Assembly: GCA_002255905.1 (NCBI GenBank)
Contig: NKIN01000001.1
Span: forward strand, 434,001 to 498,000
Source: Burkholderiales bacterium PBB1
GTDB taxonomy: Bacteria; Pseudomonadota; Gammaproteobacteria; Burkholderiales; Burkholderiaceae_C
Direction of reading: 5' to 3'
Length of the DNA: 64,000 bases
The notes under the pieces were generated by a model that ran no database searches, was not told the DNA's origin, and saw nothing but the letters and a program-made list of their open reading frames with translations. Below, in pieces: positions 1 to 8,442 of this stretch (position 1 is the first letter of the stretch; each line of letters begins with the position of its first letter). The position numbers were made by a program, and so were the translations under genes.

Positions 1-50
1 AGCACGGTCACCGGGATCGGCTTGCGTGCACTGCGTGGGGCGTCGGTCAC
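1..50 (-). CDS. CobW/P47K-family GTPase, N-terminal fragment (continues outside the window)
   Basis: A GTG start at 50-48 overlaps the TGA of the upstream gene in a GTGA arrangement. The 16 complete codons read VTDAPRSARKPIPVTV and the next partial codon fits Leu. Basic residues followed by K-P-I-P-V-T-V-L are how CobW/COG0523 GTPases usually begin just before their P-loop (TGFLGAGKTT in the family), but the P-loop itself lies off the window. COG0523 proteins act as GTP-dependent metal chaperones. Overlap with the carboxylase operon suggests a role in metallating that enzyme. This is an inference from 17 residues and context. Confidence 0.5.
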   Translation of the reverse strand, partial: MTDAPRSARKPIPVTV

Positions 51-892
51 TGTGCAGCGCCGTGCAGCAGGGCCAGGCGCTCGGCCACGCGCTCTGGAAT
101 GGCGTCGGCCGGTATCTCGCCGTAGCGCATGCCCGGCCACGGCGGCGCAGCGGCTTCGTCGCGCCAGAAGGCCGCACCCAGCCCACCAGCGGCGTTTGCG
201 ATGCCGCTGGCCTCGAGCGCCGTTGGCGGCCAGTGGCCCAGCAGCACCGCGTCGAACCCGCTCGTGCCTTGCAGTGCGCTGCCGGGCGGCGCCGCATCGA
301 GCTGCAGCGCCGTGCCCCAGCCGTAGTACCTGGCCGACTTCAGCAGCGGCTCTGCGGCTTCACGCTCGTCGTCCGACAGGCCCTCGGCTTCGTCGCATCG
401 CAACACCAGTGCCGCGAACTTGCGTTCGCTGTGGCTGCGCAGCACGGCCGTGAGCGCCGAGCCCACGTCGTCGAGGTCGTCGAAATCGAACGGCGGCTGG
501 CGCCCCGCGCGCCGCAGCACCTGCGAAGGCGAGGGCAGGGCCATCACCAGCATGGCTTGTGCGCCCACGCGGTGAAACAGTGCATCGAGTGCTTCCGCCA
601 CGAAGCGCTGCGGTGCCCCTTCGTCGCTCCACAGCGCCAGCGCATCGGCCAGCGAGGTGCTGGCAGCTGCCTGCCATGCGGGCGCTTGCAGCCAGGCATC
701 CAGCACCGGGATGGCCACCACATCGCTGCGCACCAGCCGCTGGGCCTGGCCCAGTGTGTCGGCATAACGGTGCGCGTTGGTGTGCCAGTCGGCCGGTTGA
801 CTGGCGAACACCTGGGCGGCGTAGCGCTCGAAGTCGAGCCACAACAGCGGGCGGTTCAAGCGCTGCCCGAACTCGGCAAACACCGAGCTCAC
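47..892 (-). CDS. Acetophenone-carboxylase-type epsilon subunit (Apc5-like)
   Basis: A 281-residue protein starting at GTG 892, which overlaps the TGA of the HyuB-like gene (GTGA). It has no motif I can name with certainty. It is rich in Ala, Leu and Trp and contains an acidic stretch FDFDDLDDVGSA. It is assigned by position: the characterised acetophenone carboxylase of Aromatoleum aromaticum has a core of two HyuA-like subunits, one HyuB-like subunit and one small subunit, plus a separable epsilon protein of about 34 kDa. The gene order here matches that set. The epsilon subunit is required for activity but is not part of the core complex. The start is fixed by the overlap; a longer frame upstream is a shadow of the HyuB gene. 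Confidence 0.65.
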   Translation of the reverse strand: MSSVFAEFGQRLNRPLLWLDFERYAAQVFASQPADWHTNAHRYADTLGQAQRLVRSDVVAIPVLDAWLQAPAWQAAASTSLADALALWSDEGAPQRFVAEALDALFHRVGAQAMLVMALPSPSQVLRRAGRQPPFDFDDLDDVGSALTAVLRSHSERKFAALVLRCDEAEGLSDDEREAAEPLLKSARYYGWGTALQLDAAPPGSALQGTSGFDAVLLGHWPPTALEASGIANAAGGLGAAFWRDEAAAPPWPGMRYGEIPADAIPERVAERLALLHGAAQ

Positions 893-3120
893 CGCCCGCG
901 CTCGGCCAGCAGCGCCTCCAGCTTGGCGATGCGCACGTCCTTCGGGTCCGGCATCATCACCCCGACGATGGCGTCTGACGGGCAGGTGTCGGTGGGTGAG
1001 CCGCGGTGGATCACGCGCGGGTCTTTCCACGAACCGTAGAACGGCAGGTGGGCGGGTGGCAGTGCGGTCTCCCATTGCTTGACGAATTCGGCGTAGGGCT
1101 TGCCCAGCCGCTTGCGCTTGGCCCGCTCGGCTGCGCGGGCCGCCTTCGTGGCCTCGAGGTCGGCCGCGTGGGTGGCCTCGTCGATCACCACGTGGTACAC
1201 CTGCTCGACGGTCCGCTTGCTGACCAGACCGTCGCGGTAGTCGTCGGCGACCATCGCCGGGGCGCGGTCCAGCACGTCGCCGTAGCCACCGCCGGTGCCC
1301 TGCGTCAGCATGTACAGCTCGCCGGTCTTGGCCCATTCGAGTTGCATGCCCATGTGGTGCGTGGTGTAGGTGGCGTTCTTGAACGGCTGCTCGTTCATGA
1401 TCTCCTCGATCGAGAAGCGCAACAGCTCGCGGCGGTCCTTCATCTCGTCGAAGATGTTCACGCCCTTGACCTTGCACAGCGGGAAGGTGCCGGCGCCATA
1501 GCCACCGAAGATGCCGTGCGTGCTCGGGAATTTCGAGCCGATCGAGCAGGTCATGAAACCCCAGGCGGCCGTGTCCTTGACGGTGGCGATCTGCTGGTAG
1601 CCGTGGCCCCCGCGGAACTTGCCGAAACCCTGGTTGTCGCGCATCACCCGGTTGGGCACGATCTTCATGATCGGCACTTCTTCCTCGATCAGCTCCTGTT
1701 CGCCGATGTCGGCCATCGGCGCGAAGATCGGCGCGATCGAGTGCTCGCCGTCGCGGGTGGCGCGTGCACCGCCGCCCATGCCGTTCAGGTCGGCACACAG
1801 GTTGCCGACCAGCTCCTGGTGCTGCGTGATGCCGCCATAGATGAAGGTGACGATCATGTTGTACCAACCCGAGACCACGTCGGTGGCCTTGAAGGTGGAC
1901 GAGTACAGCAGCTTCGGCACGGCCAGCTGGGTGATGGTGAAGCTCGGAAAGAAAGTCATCATGCTCTGCGCGTTGGGCGCATTGACCGAGCAGTTCAGTG
2001 ACGAGTTCTCGTCGGTCAGCACCGTCATCGCCTCGAACACCGCCTGGTTGCGTGGCAGGTCGGGCCACACGAAGGTCAGGAACTCCTGCGCCAGCATGCC
2101 CTTGCACGAGGCCAGGATGGTGTTGTTGGCGCGGTTGGTGAACTCGGGTGCGGAGCCGCGGAAGTCGAGGATCAGCTCGCCGTCGCGCTTGGTCATCTCC
2201 AGCCGCAGCCGCAGCAGCACGTTCTCGCGCAGCGTGCCGTCGGGGAACACGTTCTGCCGGATGGTGCCGTCAGGCCAGTCGCGCAGGCGGCGGCGCACTT
2301 CGTCGGCGGTGCTGGTGAGCGTGCGGCGCAGCGTGGCGCGCACAGCATCGATGCCGTACTCGGCTATTGCCTCCTTGATGCGCGACTCCATGCGCATGGC
2401 GGCATACAGCTTGGACTTCATGCCTTCGAGCTGCAGCTTGGGCTCGCGCACCGAGTTCTGCAGGAAGGTCATGATGTCCTTGCGGAAGGTGTAGTTCTCG
2501 CCGACCTTGATCGGCGGCATCTTCAGCCCTTCGTCGAAGGGCGATTCGGCCTTCGAGGGCATGCCGCCCGGCTCGGTGGCGCCGTTCTCGCCCTCGTGCA
2601 CCATCGCGCCGGTGAAGCACACCAGCTTGCCTTCGTGGAACACCGGCAGGATCAGGCTCTGGTCGGTGTTGTGGATGTTGCCGTAGCGCGCATCGTTGTG
2701 CAGGAAGATGTCACCCGGGCGCACGCCCACGGTGGGCTCCTTCACCCAGTACTTCAGGATGAATTTCACCGGGTGCTGGGTCAGCACCGAAAACAGCAGC
2801 ACGCCGCCGGCACTCGACAGCGCCAGGTCGCCCGCCGCAGTCCACACGCCCGAGATCAGGTCGCCCCATTTGGCGCCGGGCGCAGCACCCATCTGCTCGA
2901 CCATGTCGAACGATTCGTTGCAGGCCGTCTGCAATTTGTGGCGCACCAGGTTCATCTGGTCCGCGTCGTTGAACACGCTCAGCGCGTGGGCTTCTTCGGG
3001 GGTCTCGGCGGCCAGCTTGTGGTTGCCCATGATCTCGGGATCGGGCCCGAGGAAGAGCACGTTCTCGTCGAGGAATTTCTGCAGGACGGATTTTTCTTGG
3101 TCGTTCATCGTGGGGGTCAT
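889..3120 (-). CDS. Hydantoinase B / ketone carboxylase beta subunit (HyuB-like)
   Basis: A 743-residue HyuB-family protein. Typical blocks are GVRPGDIFLHNDARYGNIHNTD near residue 150, the FRGSAPEFTNRANN region near 320, and NQGFGKFRGGHGY followed by a Gly/Phe-rich catalytic-domain segment near 500. It corresponds to the beta subunit of acetophenone/acetone carboxylases, which carries the carboxylation site. The start is ATG 3120: GAGGAG lies about 8 bases upstream, and the preceding HyuA-like gene stops at 3131. Frames reaching further upstream are not needed. It overlaps the epsilon-like gene by 4 bases. Hydantoinase or 5-oxoprolinase activity is an alternative, but the five-gene context favours a ketone carboxylase. 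Confidence 0.85.
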   Translation of the reverse strand: MTPTMNDQEKSVLQKFLDENVLFLGPDPEIMGNHKLAAETPEEAHALSVFNDADQMNLVRHKLQTACNESFDMVEQMGAAPGAKWGDLISGVWTAAGDLALSSAGGVLLFSVLTQHPVKFILKYWVKEPTVGVRPGDIFLHNDARYGNIHNTDQSLILPVFHEGKLVCFTGAMVHEGENGATEPGGMPSKAESPFDEGLKMPPIKVGENYTFRKDIMTFLQNSVREPKLQLEGMKSKLYAAMRMESRIKEAIAEYGIDAVRATLRRTLTSTADEVRRRLRDWPDGTIRQNVFPDGTLRENVLLRLRLEMTKRDGELILDFRGSAPEFTNRANNTILASCKGMLAQEFLTFVWPDLPRNQAVFEAMTVLTDENSSLNCSVNAPNAQSMMTFFPSFTITQLAVPKLLYSSTFKATDVVSGWYNMIVTFIYGGITQHQELVGNLCADLNGMGGGARATRDGEHSIAPIFAPMADIGEQELIEEEVPIMKIVPNRVMRDNQGFGKFRGGHGYQQIATVKDTAAWGFMTCSIGSKFPSTHGIFGGYGAGTFPLCKVKGVNIFDEMKDRRELLRFSIEEIMNEQPFKNATYTTHHMGMQLEWAKTGELYMLTQGTGGGYGDVLDRAPAMVADDYRDGLVSKRTVEQVYHVVIDEATHAADLEATKAARAAERAKRKRLGKPYAEFVKQWETALPPAHLPFYGSWKDPRVIHRGSPTDTCPSDAIVGVMMPDPKDVRIAKLEALLAERGR

Positions 3121-3130
3121 TTGCGGCTCC

Positions 3131-5305
3131 TCATGCCACCAGGGCATCGGTGACGGGGTGGGCGGCTTTGCCGGCAGGGGCTGCGGTGTGCTCGAGCCAC
3201 GCGGCACCCGAGGTGCCCATCGTGAGCTGCCAGCCGGGTTCGACCAGGAAGCTGGTGCGCGGCGACTCGACCAGTGCCGGCCCCTGCAGCGTGGTGCCTT
3301 CGGCCAGCGTGTGCGCGTCGTAGATGCGGGTCATGACCGCACCGTCCACGCCCTGGAAGTGGCACTCGCGTTCGCCCCGTGGCGGCGGTGGCGCAACCCC
3401 TTTGCGGTCGCTGGGCTTGAGCTCCAGCCGGTCGTGCTGGACGAACGAGACGACGCGGATCACGTTGATGCGCACGCCGGCCTCCGGGGCCTGGCTGCCT
3501 TCGCCGAAGCGCTGCGCATAGTTGTGGCTGAACAGGTCGAGCAGTTCGATCACCTGCGTGGGCTTCTCCAGTCGGCGGAACGGGCTCACCACGGCCGTCT
3601 GGGCCAGCTGGTTGCCGTAGCGCAGGTCCAGCTCGACGCGCACCTTGATGTCAGCGTCCTGGGCCCCCTGGCGCCTGAGGTCCTCGCGGCCGCGCGCCTC
3701 CAGCGTGGCCACCGTGCTGTTGAACGACTCGAAGTCGTCCAGGATCTTGCGCTTGCCGGCGTCGAAGAGCATCTGGTAGACCGAGCTTTCGTGGATGTGC
3801 AGCTGGTCCATGTTGCCCGCGCCCAGTGCCGAGAACACGCAGCTGAACGGCGGGATCAGCACGCGGCTGATGCCGATCGCGCTGGAGAAGCCGCAGGCGT
3901 GCATCGGGCCGCCACCGCCGTAGGCGAGCAGCACGAAGTTCTTCGGGTTGTAGCCCTTGACTGCCACCTCCTTGAAGATGGCGGCTGCCATGTTGGCGTC
4001 GACCTTGCGCTTGATGGCCTTCGCGGCCTCGATCAGGCTCAGGCCCGAGGGCTTGCAGATGTGCTCCTCGATCGCGCGCTCGGCGCGTCGGCGGCTGAGC
4101 TCGATCGAGCCACCGGCGTAGTTCTTCTCGTCGAGGTAGCCGAGCACCAGGTTGGCGTCGGTGGTCGTGGGCAGCTTGCCGCCACGGCCGTAACAGGCGG
4201 GGCCCGGGTCGGAGCCTGCGCTCTGCGGGCCGACCTCGATGGCATTCCACATCCGGTCGAAACGCGCGATGGAGCCACCGCCTGCGCCCAGGGTGTGCAG
4301 GTAGGTCATCGGCGTGCTGACCAGCCAGCGCTCGATGATGGGGTTGAAGTCATAGAACTTCACACCGTCGGCGGTGACCAGCCCGATGTCGAAGCTGGTG
4401 CCACCCATGTCTGTTGCGATCAGGTTGGGCTGCTTGAACTCGCTCGACAGGTAGTTGGTGGCTTCCAGGCCAGCCACCGGACCCGAGTGGATGGTCTGCA
4501 GCGACGAGGTGGAATTCATCTGCGCCATGCCCGAGGTGTTGTGCACCAGCAGCATCGGCTTCTTGTAGCCGGCGCGTCGCAGCGCGATCTCCAGCGTCGA
4601 CATGCCGTGGTACATCTGGTCGTGCAGGAAGGCGTCGATGATCGAGGACATCGTTCGGGCGTACTCGCCCTTGCGGCCCGCCACGCGGTGCGACAGCACG
4701 ATGGGCATGGCGCCGAGCTGGTGCGTCGGGTACTCCGACAGGATGATGCGTTCGACGGCCTTCTCGTTCGCCGGGTTGAGCACCGAATTCACCAGGCACA
4801 CCACGAAGGCCTGCGCACCGGCGTCGACCAGCTTGCGGATCTGGGTGCGCACGTTGTCTTCGTCGATCGTGAGCAGGATGTCGCCCTTGTAGTCCACCCG
4901 TTCGTCGATGCCGACGATGCGTGACACCGGCACCAGCATCGGCGGCCGCGAGGCGCCGGGCAGGTCGGCCTGCTGCGCCTCGGACAAGCCGTCTCCGTAG
5001 CCCCGCGCCCGCATCAGCACCGCGGTCGACTCGAAGCCGGTGGTGGTCAGCAGCGCCACCTTCGGGCCCTTGCGCTGGATCAGCGCATTCGTGCCGAGCG
5101 TGGTGGCGTAGCGCACCGCATCGACGTTGGCCAGCACCTCGCCGATGTCCTTGCCGATGTCACGGCAGGCGCCTTCCAGCGCTTCCATGAACCCGGTGGC
5201 CAGGTTGTTGTGGGTCGTCAGAGCCTTCGACTCGACGTAGCGGCCGTCATAGGCCAGGAAGCAGTCGGTGAACGTGCCCCCGATGTCTACACTCACGCGC
5301 CTCAT
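3131..5305 (-). CDS. Hydantoinase A-like ATPase subunit of ketone carboxylase (second copy)
   Basis: A 724-residue HyuA-family ASKHA ATPase. The N-terminal phosphate-binding loop is VSVDIGGTFTDCF (residues 4-16), and a second nucleotide motif ATDMGGTSFDIGL lies near residue 290. In acetophenone carboxylase two such subunits are proposed to phosphorylate the ketone enolate and bicarbonate separately. The start ATG 5305 lies one base after the TGA of the small subunit (TGACATG). The ORF can extend to 5326, but that would overlap the upstream gene and lacks the family N-terminus. It is paralogous to the 5662-7593 gene but clearly diverged, as expected for alpha and alpha-prime subunits. Confidence 0.88.
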   Translation of the reverse strand: MRRVSVDIGGTFTDCFLAYDGRYVESKALTTHNNLATGFMEALEGACRDIGKDIGEVLANVDAVRYATTLGTNALIQRKGPKVALLTTTGFESTAVLMRARGYGDGLSEAQQADLPGASRPPMLVPVSRIVGIDERVDYKGDILLTIDEDNVRTQIRKLVDAGAQAFVVCLVNSVLNPANEKAVERIILSEYPTHQLGAMPIVLSHRVAGRKGEYARTMSSIIDAFLHDQMYHGMSTLEIALRRAGYKKPMLLVHNTSGMAQMNSTSSLQTIHSGPVAGLEATNYLSSEFKQPNLIATDMGGTSFDIGLVTADGVKFYDFNPIIERWLVSTPMTYLHTLGAGGGSIARFDRMWNAIEVGPQSAGSDPGPACYGRGGKLPTTTDANLVLGYLDEKNYAGGSIELSRRRAERAIEEHICKPSGLSLIEAAKAIKRKVDANMAAAIFKEVAVKGYNPKNFVLLAYGGGGPMHACGFSSAIGISRVLIPPFSCVFSALGAGNMDQLHIHESSVYQMLFDAGKRKILDDFESFNSTVATLEARGREDLRRQGAQDADIKVRVELDLRYGNQLAQTAVVSPFRRLEKPTQVIELLDLFSHNYAQRFGEGSQAPEAGVRINVIRVVSFVQHDRLELKPSDRKGVAPPPPRGERECHFQGVDGAVMTRIYDAHTLAEGTTLQGPALVESPRTSFLVEPGWQLTMGTSGAAWLEHTAAPAGKAAHPVTDALVA

Positions 5306-5306
5306 G

Positions 5307-5660
5307 TCACTGGCCCTCCTTGGCAAGGTGTCGTCTCTTCAGGCTGTCGATGTCGAGCTCGATGTCGTGCGTCAGCGGGTGGCCCGGCGGCAGGTACTCG
5401 TTTTCGATCTGCGTGCAGCAGCTGGGGCAGTAGAACTCGACGATGCGGCACCACGTCGGGTCGGGCGCATAGGTGAATTCGTACTTCTTCTCGTCGAGGA
5501 TGGGCGCGTGGATCTCGCGCGGATCGCGGTCATAGACCAGCAGGCCGGTCTTGTAGTTGTCGCGGGCCGCGGCGATGTCGTGCCCGCAGGCGCGGCAGTG
5601 CCAGCGTTCGGAGTGGAGGTCGATTTCCAGGTATTCGGTGATGGCGACTCGTGCAGTCAT
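5307..5660 (-). CDS. Small Cys-rich (zinc-binding) gamma subunit of ketone carboxylase
   Basis: A 117-residue protein with two CxxC pairs: WHCRACGH near residues 20-27 and FYCPSCCTQ near 80-88. This makes it a likely zinc-ribbon protein, as in the small gamma subunits of acetone and acetophenone carboxylases (about 15 kDa). It begins one base after the stop of the first HyuA-like gene and ends one base before the second, so the three genes are translationally coupled. The small subunit separates true ketone carboxylases from simple two-gene hydantoinases, so its presence is the best local argument for the annotation. Metal identity is inferred from the family. Confidence 0.8.
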   Translation of the reverse strand: MTARVAITEYLEIDLHSERWHCRACGHDIAAARDNYKTGLLVYDRDPREIHAPILDEKKYEFTYAPDPTWCRIVEFYCPSCCTQIENEYLPPGHPLTHDIELDIDSLKRRHLAKEGQ

Positions 5661-5661
5661 G

Positions 5662-7593
5662 TCAGGCCTCTTCGATGATCAGGTCGTGGTTGTCGGACAC
5701 GCGCAGCGACCAGCCGCGGTCCAGCAGGCAGGTGAGGTAGCTGCTGCGCAGCAGGGCGGGGCCGCTCGTGTGGTGTCCGGGCGCGAGGGCATCGAGTTCG
5801 ATCACCGGTGTGCGGTCGCCATCGCTGCTGCCGTACAGCACCTGCGCCGAACCGGAGACCGCCGCGGGCGTGTGGCGCGCTGCCCGGTCTTCGGCCAGCG
5901 TGAACGACGGCAGCTCGTACGACGCGGTCAGCACCAGCCGGGCATCGGCGCTGGGCTTCAAGGCCTGCAGCGCCGATTCATCGAGGGCGGTCTGCTCGAC
6001 CCCTGCAGCGGTGTCCCGCCACAGCGCGAAGTCGTAGCGACACTTCGCGGTGTCGACCCCCTCGCCGGACATGTCGTGCTGCGCTCTGGCGCGCATCTGC
6101 TCGCGCGCCGTGGCGATGTCGGCCACCGAGGCACCAGCCAGCGAGGTCTGGTACTGGTGCGCTAGTGACGAGAAGCCGATGCCGTAGGCGCTGAACACCG
6201 CGGCCATCTGCGGGACGATGATGCGGCGCACGCCGGCTTCGCGGGCGATGCCCGGGGCGATCATGGGTCCGCCGCCGCCGAAGGCCAGCAAGATGGCCTG
6301 GTCGGCGCTTTGTCCGGCCGCGGCCAGGGTCTTGACCAGCACGGCAGCCACTTCGGCCTCGAACGCGCGGATGGCCCGCTCGGTGGCGTCGGCCAGCGCG
6401 ATATTCAGCGGGCCGGCGATGTTGGCCTGGATGGCAATCGCCGCGCGCTCCTTGTCGAGCTTCAGTTCGCCGCCGAGGTACTTGTCGCCATCGATGACGC
6501 CGGCCAGCAGCAGCGCGTCGGTCAGCGTGGCATGGGTGCCGCCGCGCCCGAAGCACGCCGGGCCCGGCACCGAGCCCACGCTTTGCGGCCCGATCTTGAT
6601 CTGGCCGCCGTGCACGCTCATGACCGAGCTGCCCCCCAGGCCGAAGCTCTGCAGTTCGGGCATGGCAAACGAGGTGTTGCCGGCCTCGACATGCCCGTAG
6701 GCGTTGAGCTTCACCTGGCCGTTGACCACCACCGCCACGTCGGTGGTGGTGCCACCGATGTCCATCGCGATCAGGGTCGACGCGCCATACAGGCGCGCAT
6801 ACGCCAGCGCGCCTTCCAGTCCGCCCCGTGGGCCCGAGCCCCAGGTCTTGATGGCGGTGGTCTTGGCCACGCGCGCAGAGTTGCCGTCGTTGCGGTAGAT
6901 CAGCAGCGGACTGGCCAGGTGATGCTGCTTGCACACGTTCTCGGCGCCGTAGAGAAAGTGCTCCATGCCCGGGTGCAGGTAGGAATTGAGCAGTGCGGAG
7001 AACACCCGCCGCGCGTGGTCGTCGTCGCTGACCAGTTCGTGCGACAGCAGGAAGGGCACCGCGCCCAGCAGGTGGCGCGGATAGCGGTCGAGCAGTTCTT
7101 CCTTCACGCGCGCCTCGGCCTCGGCCGTGCGCAGCGCCACCACCAGGCGCTGCGCGCCCTTGGCCAGCAGGTCGTTGACCGCGGCGGTGAGCTCGGTGGA
7201 GTCGATGGGCACGCCCGGCTTCACCGTGATGCCGACCGGCGCGATCGGCACCATCGAGGCCCAGAGGCTGTCGCCCCGCATGGCCTCGATCAGGCCGTAG
7301 ACCGAGGCCTCTTCACCCTTCTCGACCAGCAGCGAGACGGGGGTGCCCTTGCGCTCGACGACCGCGTTGGTGCCCGACGTGGTGGAGTAGCGGATGTAGT
7401 CGATGTCGCGCACCAGGCGCGACAGATCGTCGCCGCCGTACAGCTCGCGCGATACGCGGGTGAGCGCCCCGACGAAACACTGTGTCAGGTCGTGCGGTGT
7501 GGTGGGCGACTTGGCGTGCAGCACCTGCGCGCCGGAATGGACGCACACGTCGGTGAACGTGCCGCCGTTGTCGATGTTCACGAGTAAACCCAT
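5662..7593 (-). CDS. Hydantoinase A-like ATPase subunit of ketone carboxylase (first gene of operon)
   Basis: A 643-residue HyuA-family ASKHA protein with LLVNIDNGGTFTDVCVH at the N-terminus (residues 3-19) and AMDIGGTTTDVAVV near residue 270. The start is ATG 7593, preceded by AAGGA about 8 bases upstream. The ORF extends to 7680 but this adds residues atypical of the family. As first gene of apc-type operons it corresponds to Apc1, proposed to activate one of the two substrates with ATP. It lies 175 bases downstream of a PAS-LuxR gene read in the same direction. The gap holds two clear inverted repeats, so expression is probably regulated here. Confidence 0.87.
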   Translation of the reverse strand: MGLLVNIDNGGTFTDVCVHSGAQVLHAKSPTTPHDLTQCFVGALTRVSRELYGGDDLSRLVRDIDYIRYSTTSGTNAVVERKGTPVSLLVEKGEEASVYGLIEAMRGDSLWASMVPIAPVGITVKPGVPIDSTELTAAVNDLLAKGAQRLVVALRTAEAEARVKEELLDRYPRHLLGAVPFLLSHELVSDDDHARRVFSALLNSYLHPGMEHFLYGAENVCKQHHLASPLLIYRNDGNSARVAKTTAIKTWGSGPRGGLEGALAYARLYGASTLIAMDIGGTTTDVAVVVNGQVKLNAYGHVEAGNTSFAMPELQSFGLGGSSVMSVHGGQIKIGPQSVGSVPGPACFGRGGTHATLTDALLLAGVIDGDKYLGGELKLDKERAAIAIQANIAGPLNIALADATERAIRAFEAEVAAVLVKTLAAAGQSADQAILLAFGGGGPMIAPGIAREAGVRRIIVPQMAAVFSAYGIGFSSLAHQYQTSLAGASVADIATAREQMRARAQHDMSGEGVDTAKCRYDFALWRDTAAGVEQTALDESALQALKPSADARLVLTASYELPSFTLAEDRAARHTPAAVSGSAQVLYGSSDGDRTPVIELDALAPGHHTSGPALLRSSYLTCLLDRGWSLRVSDNHDLIIEEA

Positions 7594-7626
7594 GGCTGGC
7601 TTCCTTGATGAGGGAGCGGCAAGCGT

Positions 7627-7656
7627 AGGGAGGTAGGAACACGAAAGCACCTCCCT
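7627..7656. promoter_or_regulatory. Inverted repeat upstream of the carboxylase operon
   Basis: AGGGAGGT at 7627-7634 and ACCTCCCT at 7649-7656 are exact reverse complements separated by 14 bases, ending 34 bases upstream of the first carboxylase start codon. It could be a dimeric operator or a 5'-UTR hairpin. A second imperfect repeat (GCGaCGGGT / ACCCGCGC, 7691-7718) lies further upstream. No regulator can be assigned from sequence alone. Confidence 0.45.
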
Positions 7657-7754
7657 GATGGGTAGCGTGCAGTGCAGCAAAACGGGTGCCGCGACGGGTA
7701 GATGGGAAAACCCGCGCTGGTAAACCCGAGCAGAAATGGGCCGGCGGCCGATTG

Positions 7755-7772
7755 CTGACGGACGTCGGTCAG
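7755..7772. promoter_or_regulatory. 18-bp near-perfect palindrome overlapping the PAS-LuxR stop codon
   Basis: CTGACGGACGTCGGTCAG is palindromic at 8 of 9 base pairs around a central GACGTC. It overlaps the regulator's stop codon (7769-7771) and lies about 160-180 bases upstream of the carboxylase operon start. The length resembles the 18-20 bp dyads bound by LuxR-type dimers. It could equally be a transcript-end hairpin of the regulator, but no T-tract follows. Confidence 0.35.
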
Positions 7773-8374
7773 TCCGGCAGCCCGGTGATGCGGCCCACCA
7801 GCGAGGTCACGTTGTGCACACCGTAGCGCTGGCGCAATTGCGCCCGCAGCTTCTCGACGGTGCGCGGGCTCACGCCGAGTTCTTCGGCACTTTGCTTGGC
7901 ACTCAGGCCGCGCTTGATGTCGGCCAGCACATCGCGCTGGCGTGGCGTCAGCTTGGCCACGTCGGCGCCTGCGGGCAGGGCCTCGAACACCCAGCTGGCG
8001 AGGCGAAACGGATCGGCCAGATCGAGCGCGCGGCCGTGTACCCGAAACCAGCGCAGGCCGCCGTCGCGCAGGCGCATCAGACGCTCGTCGTCGTAGCTGC
8101 CGCGCGAGGTCAGGTCCTGCAGTCCGCGCCCCCCGATGCGCTCGAAGTCTGCCGCGCTCGGGTACAGCGGTTCGAGGCTGCGACCGGTCAGATCCGCCAC
8201 CGAATAGCCGAACAAGGCCGCGAACGCGGGGTTGCACCACACGACGTGGCGGTGGGCGGACAGCAGCAGGCCCAGCGGGCACAGCTGGGCCGCGACATCG
8301 CTGGGGTGCTCGGCATCGTGCGCCGAGCCGCGGGAAACCCCGGATGTAGTTTTGCGACTGTCGGAAGCGCTCAT
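7769..8374 (-). CDS. PAS domain-LuxR family transcriptional regulator
   Basis: A 201-residue protein. A PAS-like sensor occupies roughly residues 25-125 (HRHVVWCNPAFAALFGYSVADLTGRSLEPLYP). A C-terminal LuxR/GerE helix-turn-helix follows (LTPRQRDVLADIKRGLSAKQSAEELGVSPRTVEKLRAQL, about 140-180). ATG 8374 is preferred over the in-frame TTG 8380. It lies between the carboxylase operon and the divergent thiolase-ligase genes, so it probably regulates the pathway. The PAS ligand is unknown; a substrate aromatic or ketone is possible. Confidence 0.85.
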   Translation of the reverse strand: MSASDSRKTTSGVSRGSAHDAEHPSDVAAQLCPLGLLLSAHRHVVWCNPAFAALFGYSVADLTGRSLEPLYPSAADFERIGGRGLQDLTSRGSYDDERLMRLRDGGLRWFRVHGRALDLADPFRLASWVFEALPAGADVAKLTPRQRDVLADIKRGLSAKQSAEELGVSPRTVEKLRAQLRQRYGVHNVTSLVGRITGLPD

Positions 8375-8442
8375 CGGCAACTACTCTAAGTCGAACACTC
8401 GGACGCTGACAACGGCCGGGTCACCCTGACCGAGGAGCCGCC

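Noticed and set aside
47-2107. 686-residue frame reading through the HyuB-like and epsilon-like genes
   Set aside because: The upstream part is a shadow frame of the HyuB-like gene. The real gene starts at GTG 892, coupled to the HyuB stop.
2696-4924. 742-residue plus-strand frame opposite the carboxylase genes
   Set aside because: It is antisense to two clear HyuA/HyuB genes and has the His/Arg/Val-rich composition of a GC-rich shadow frame.
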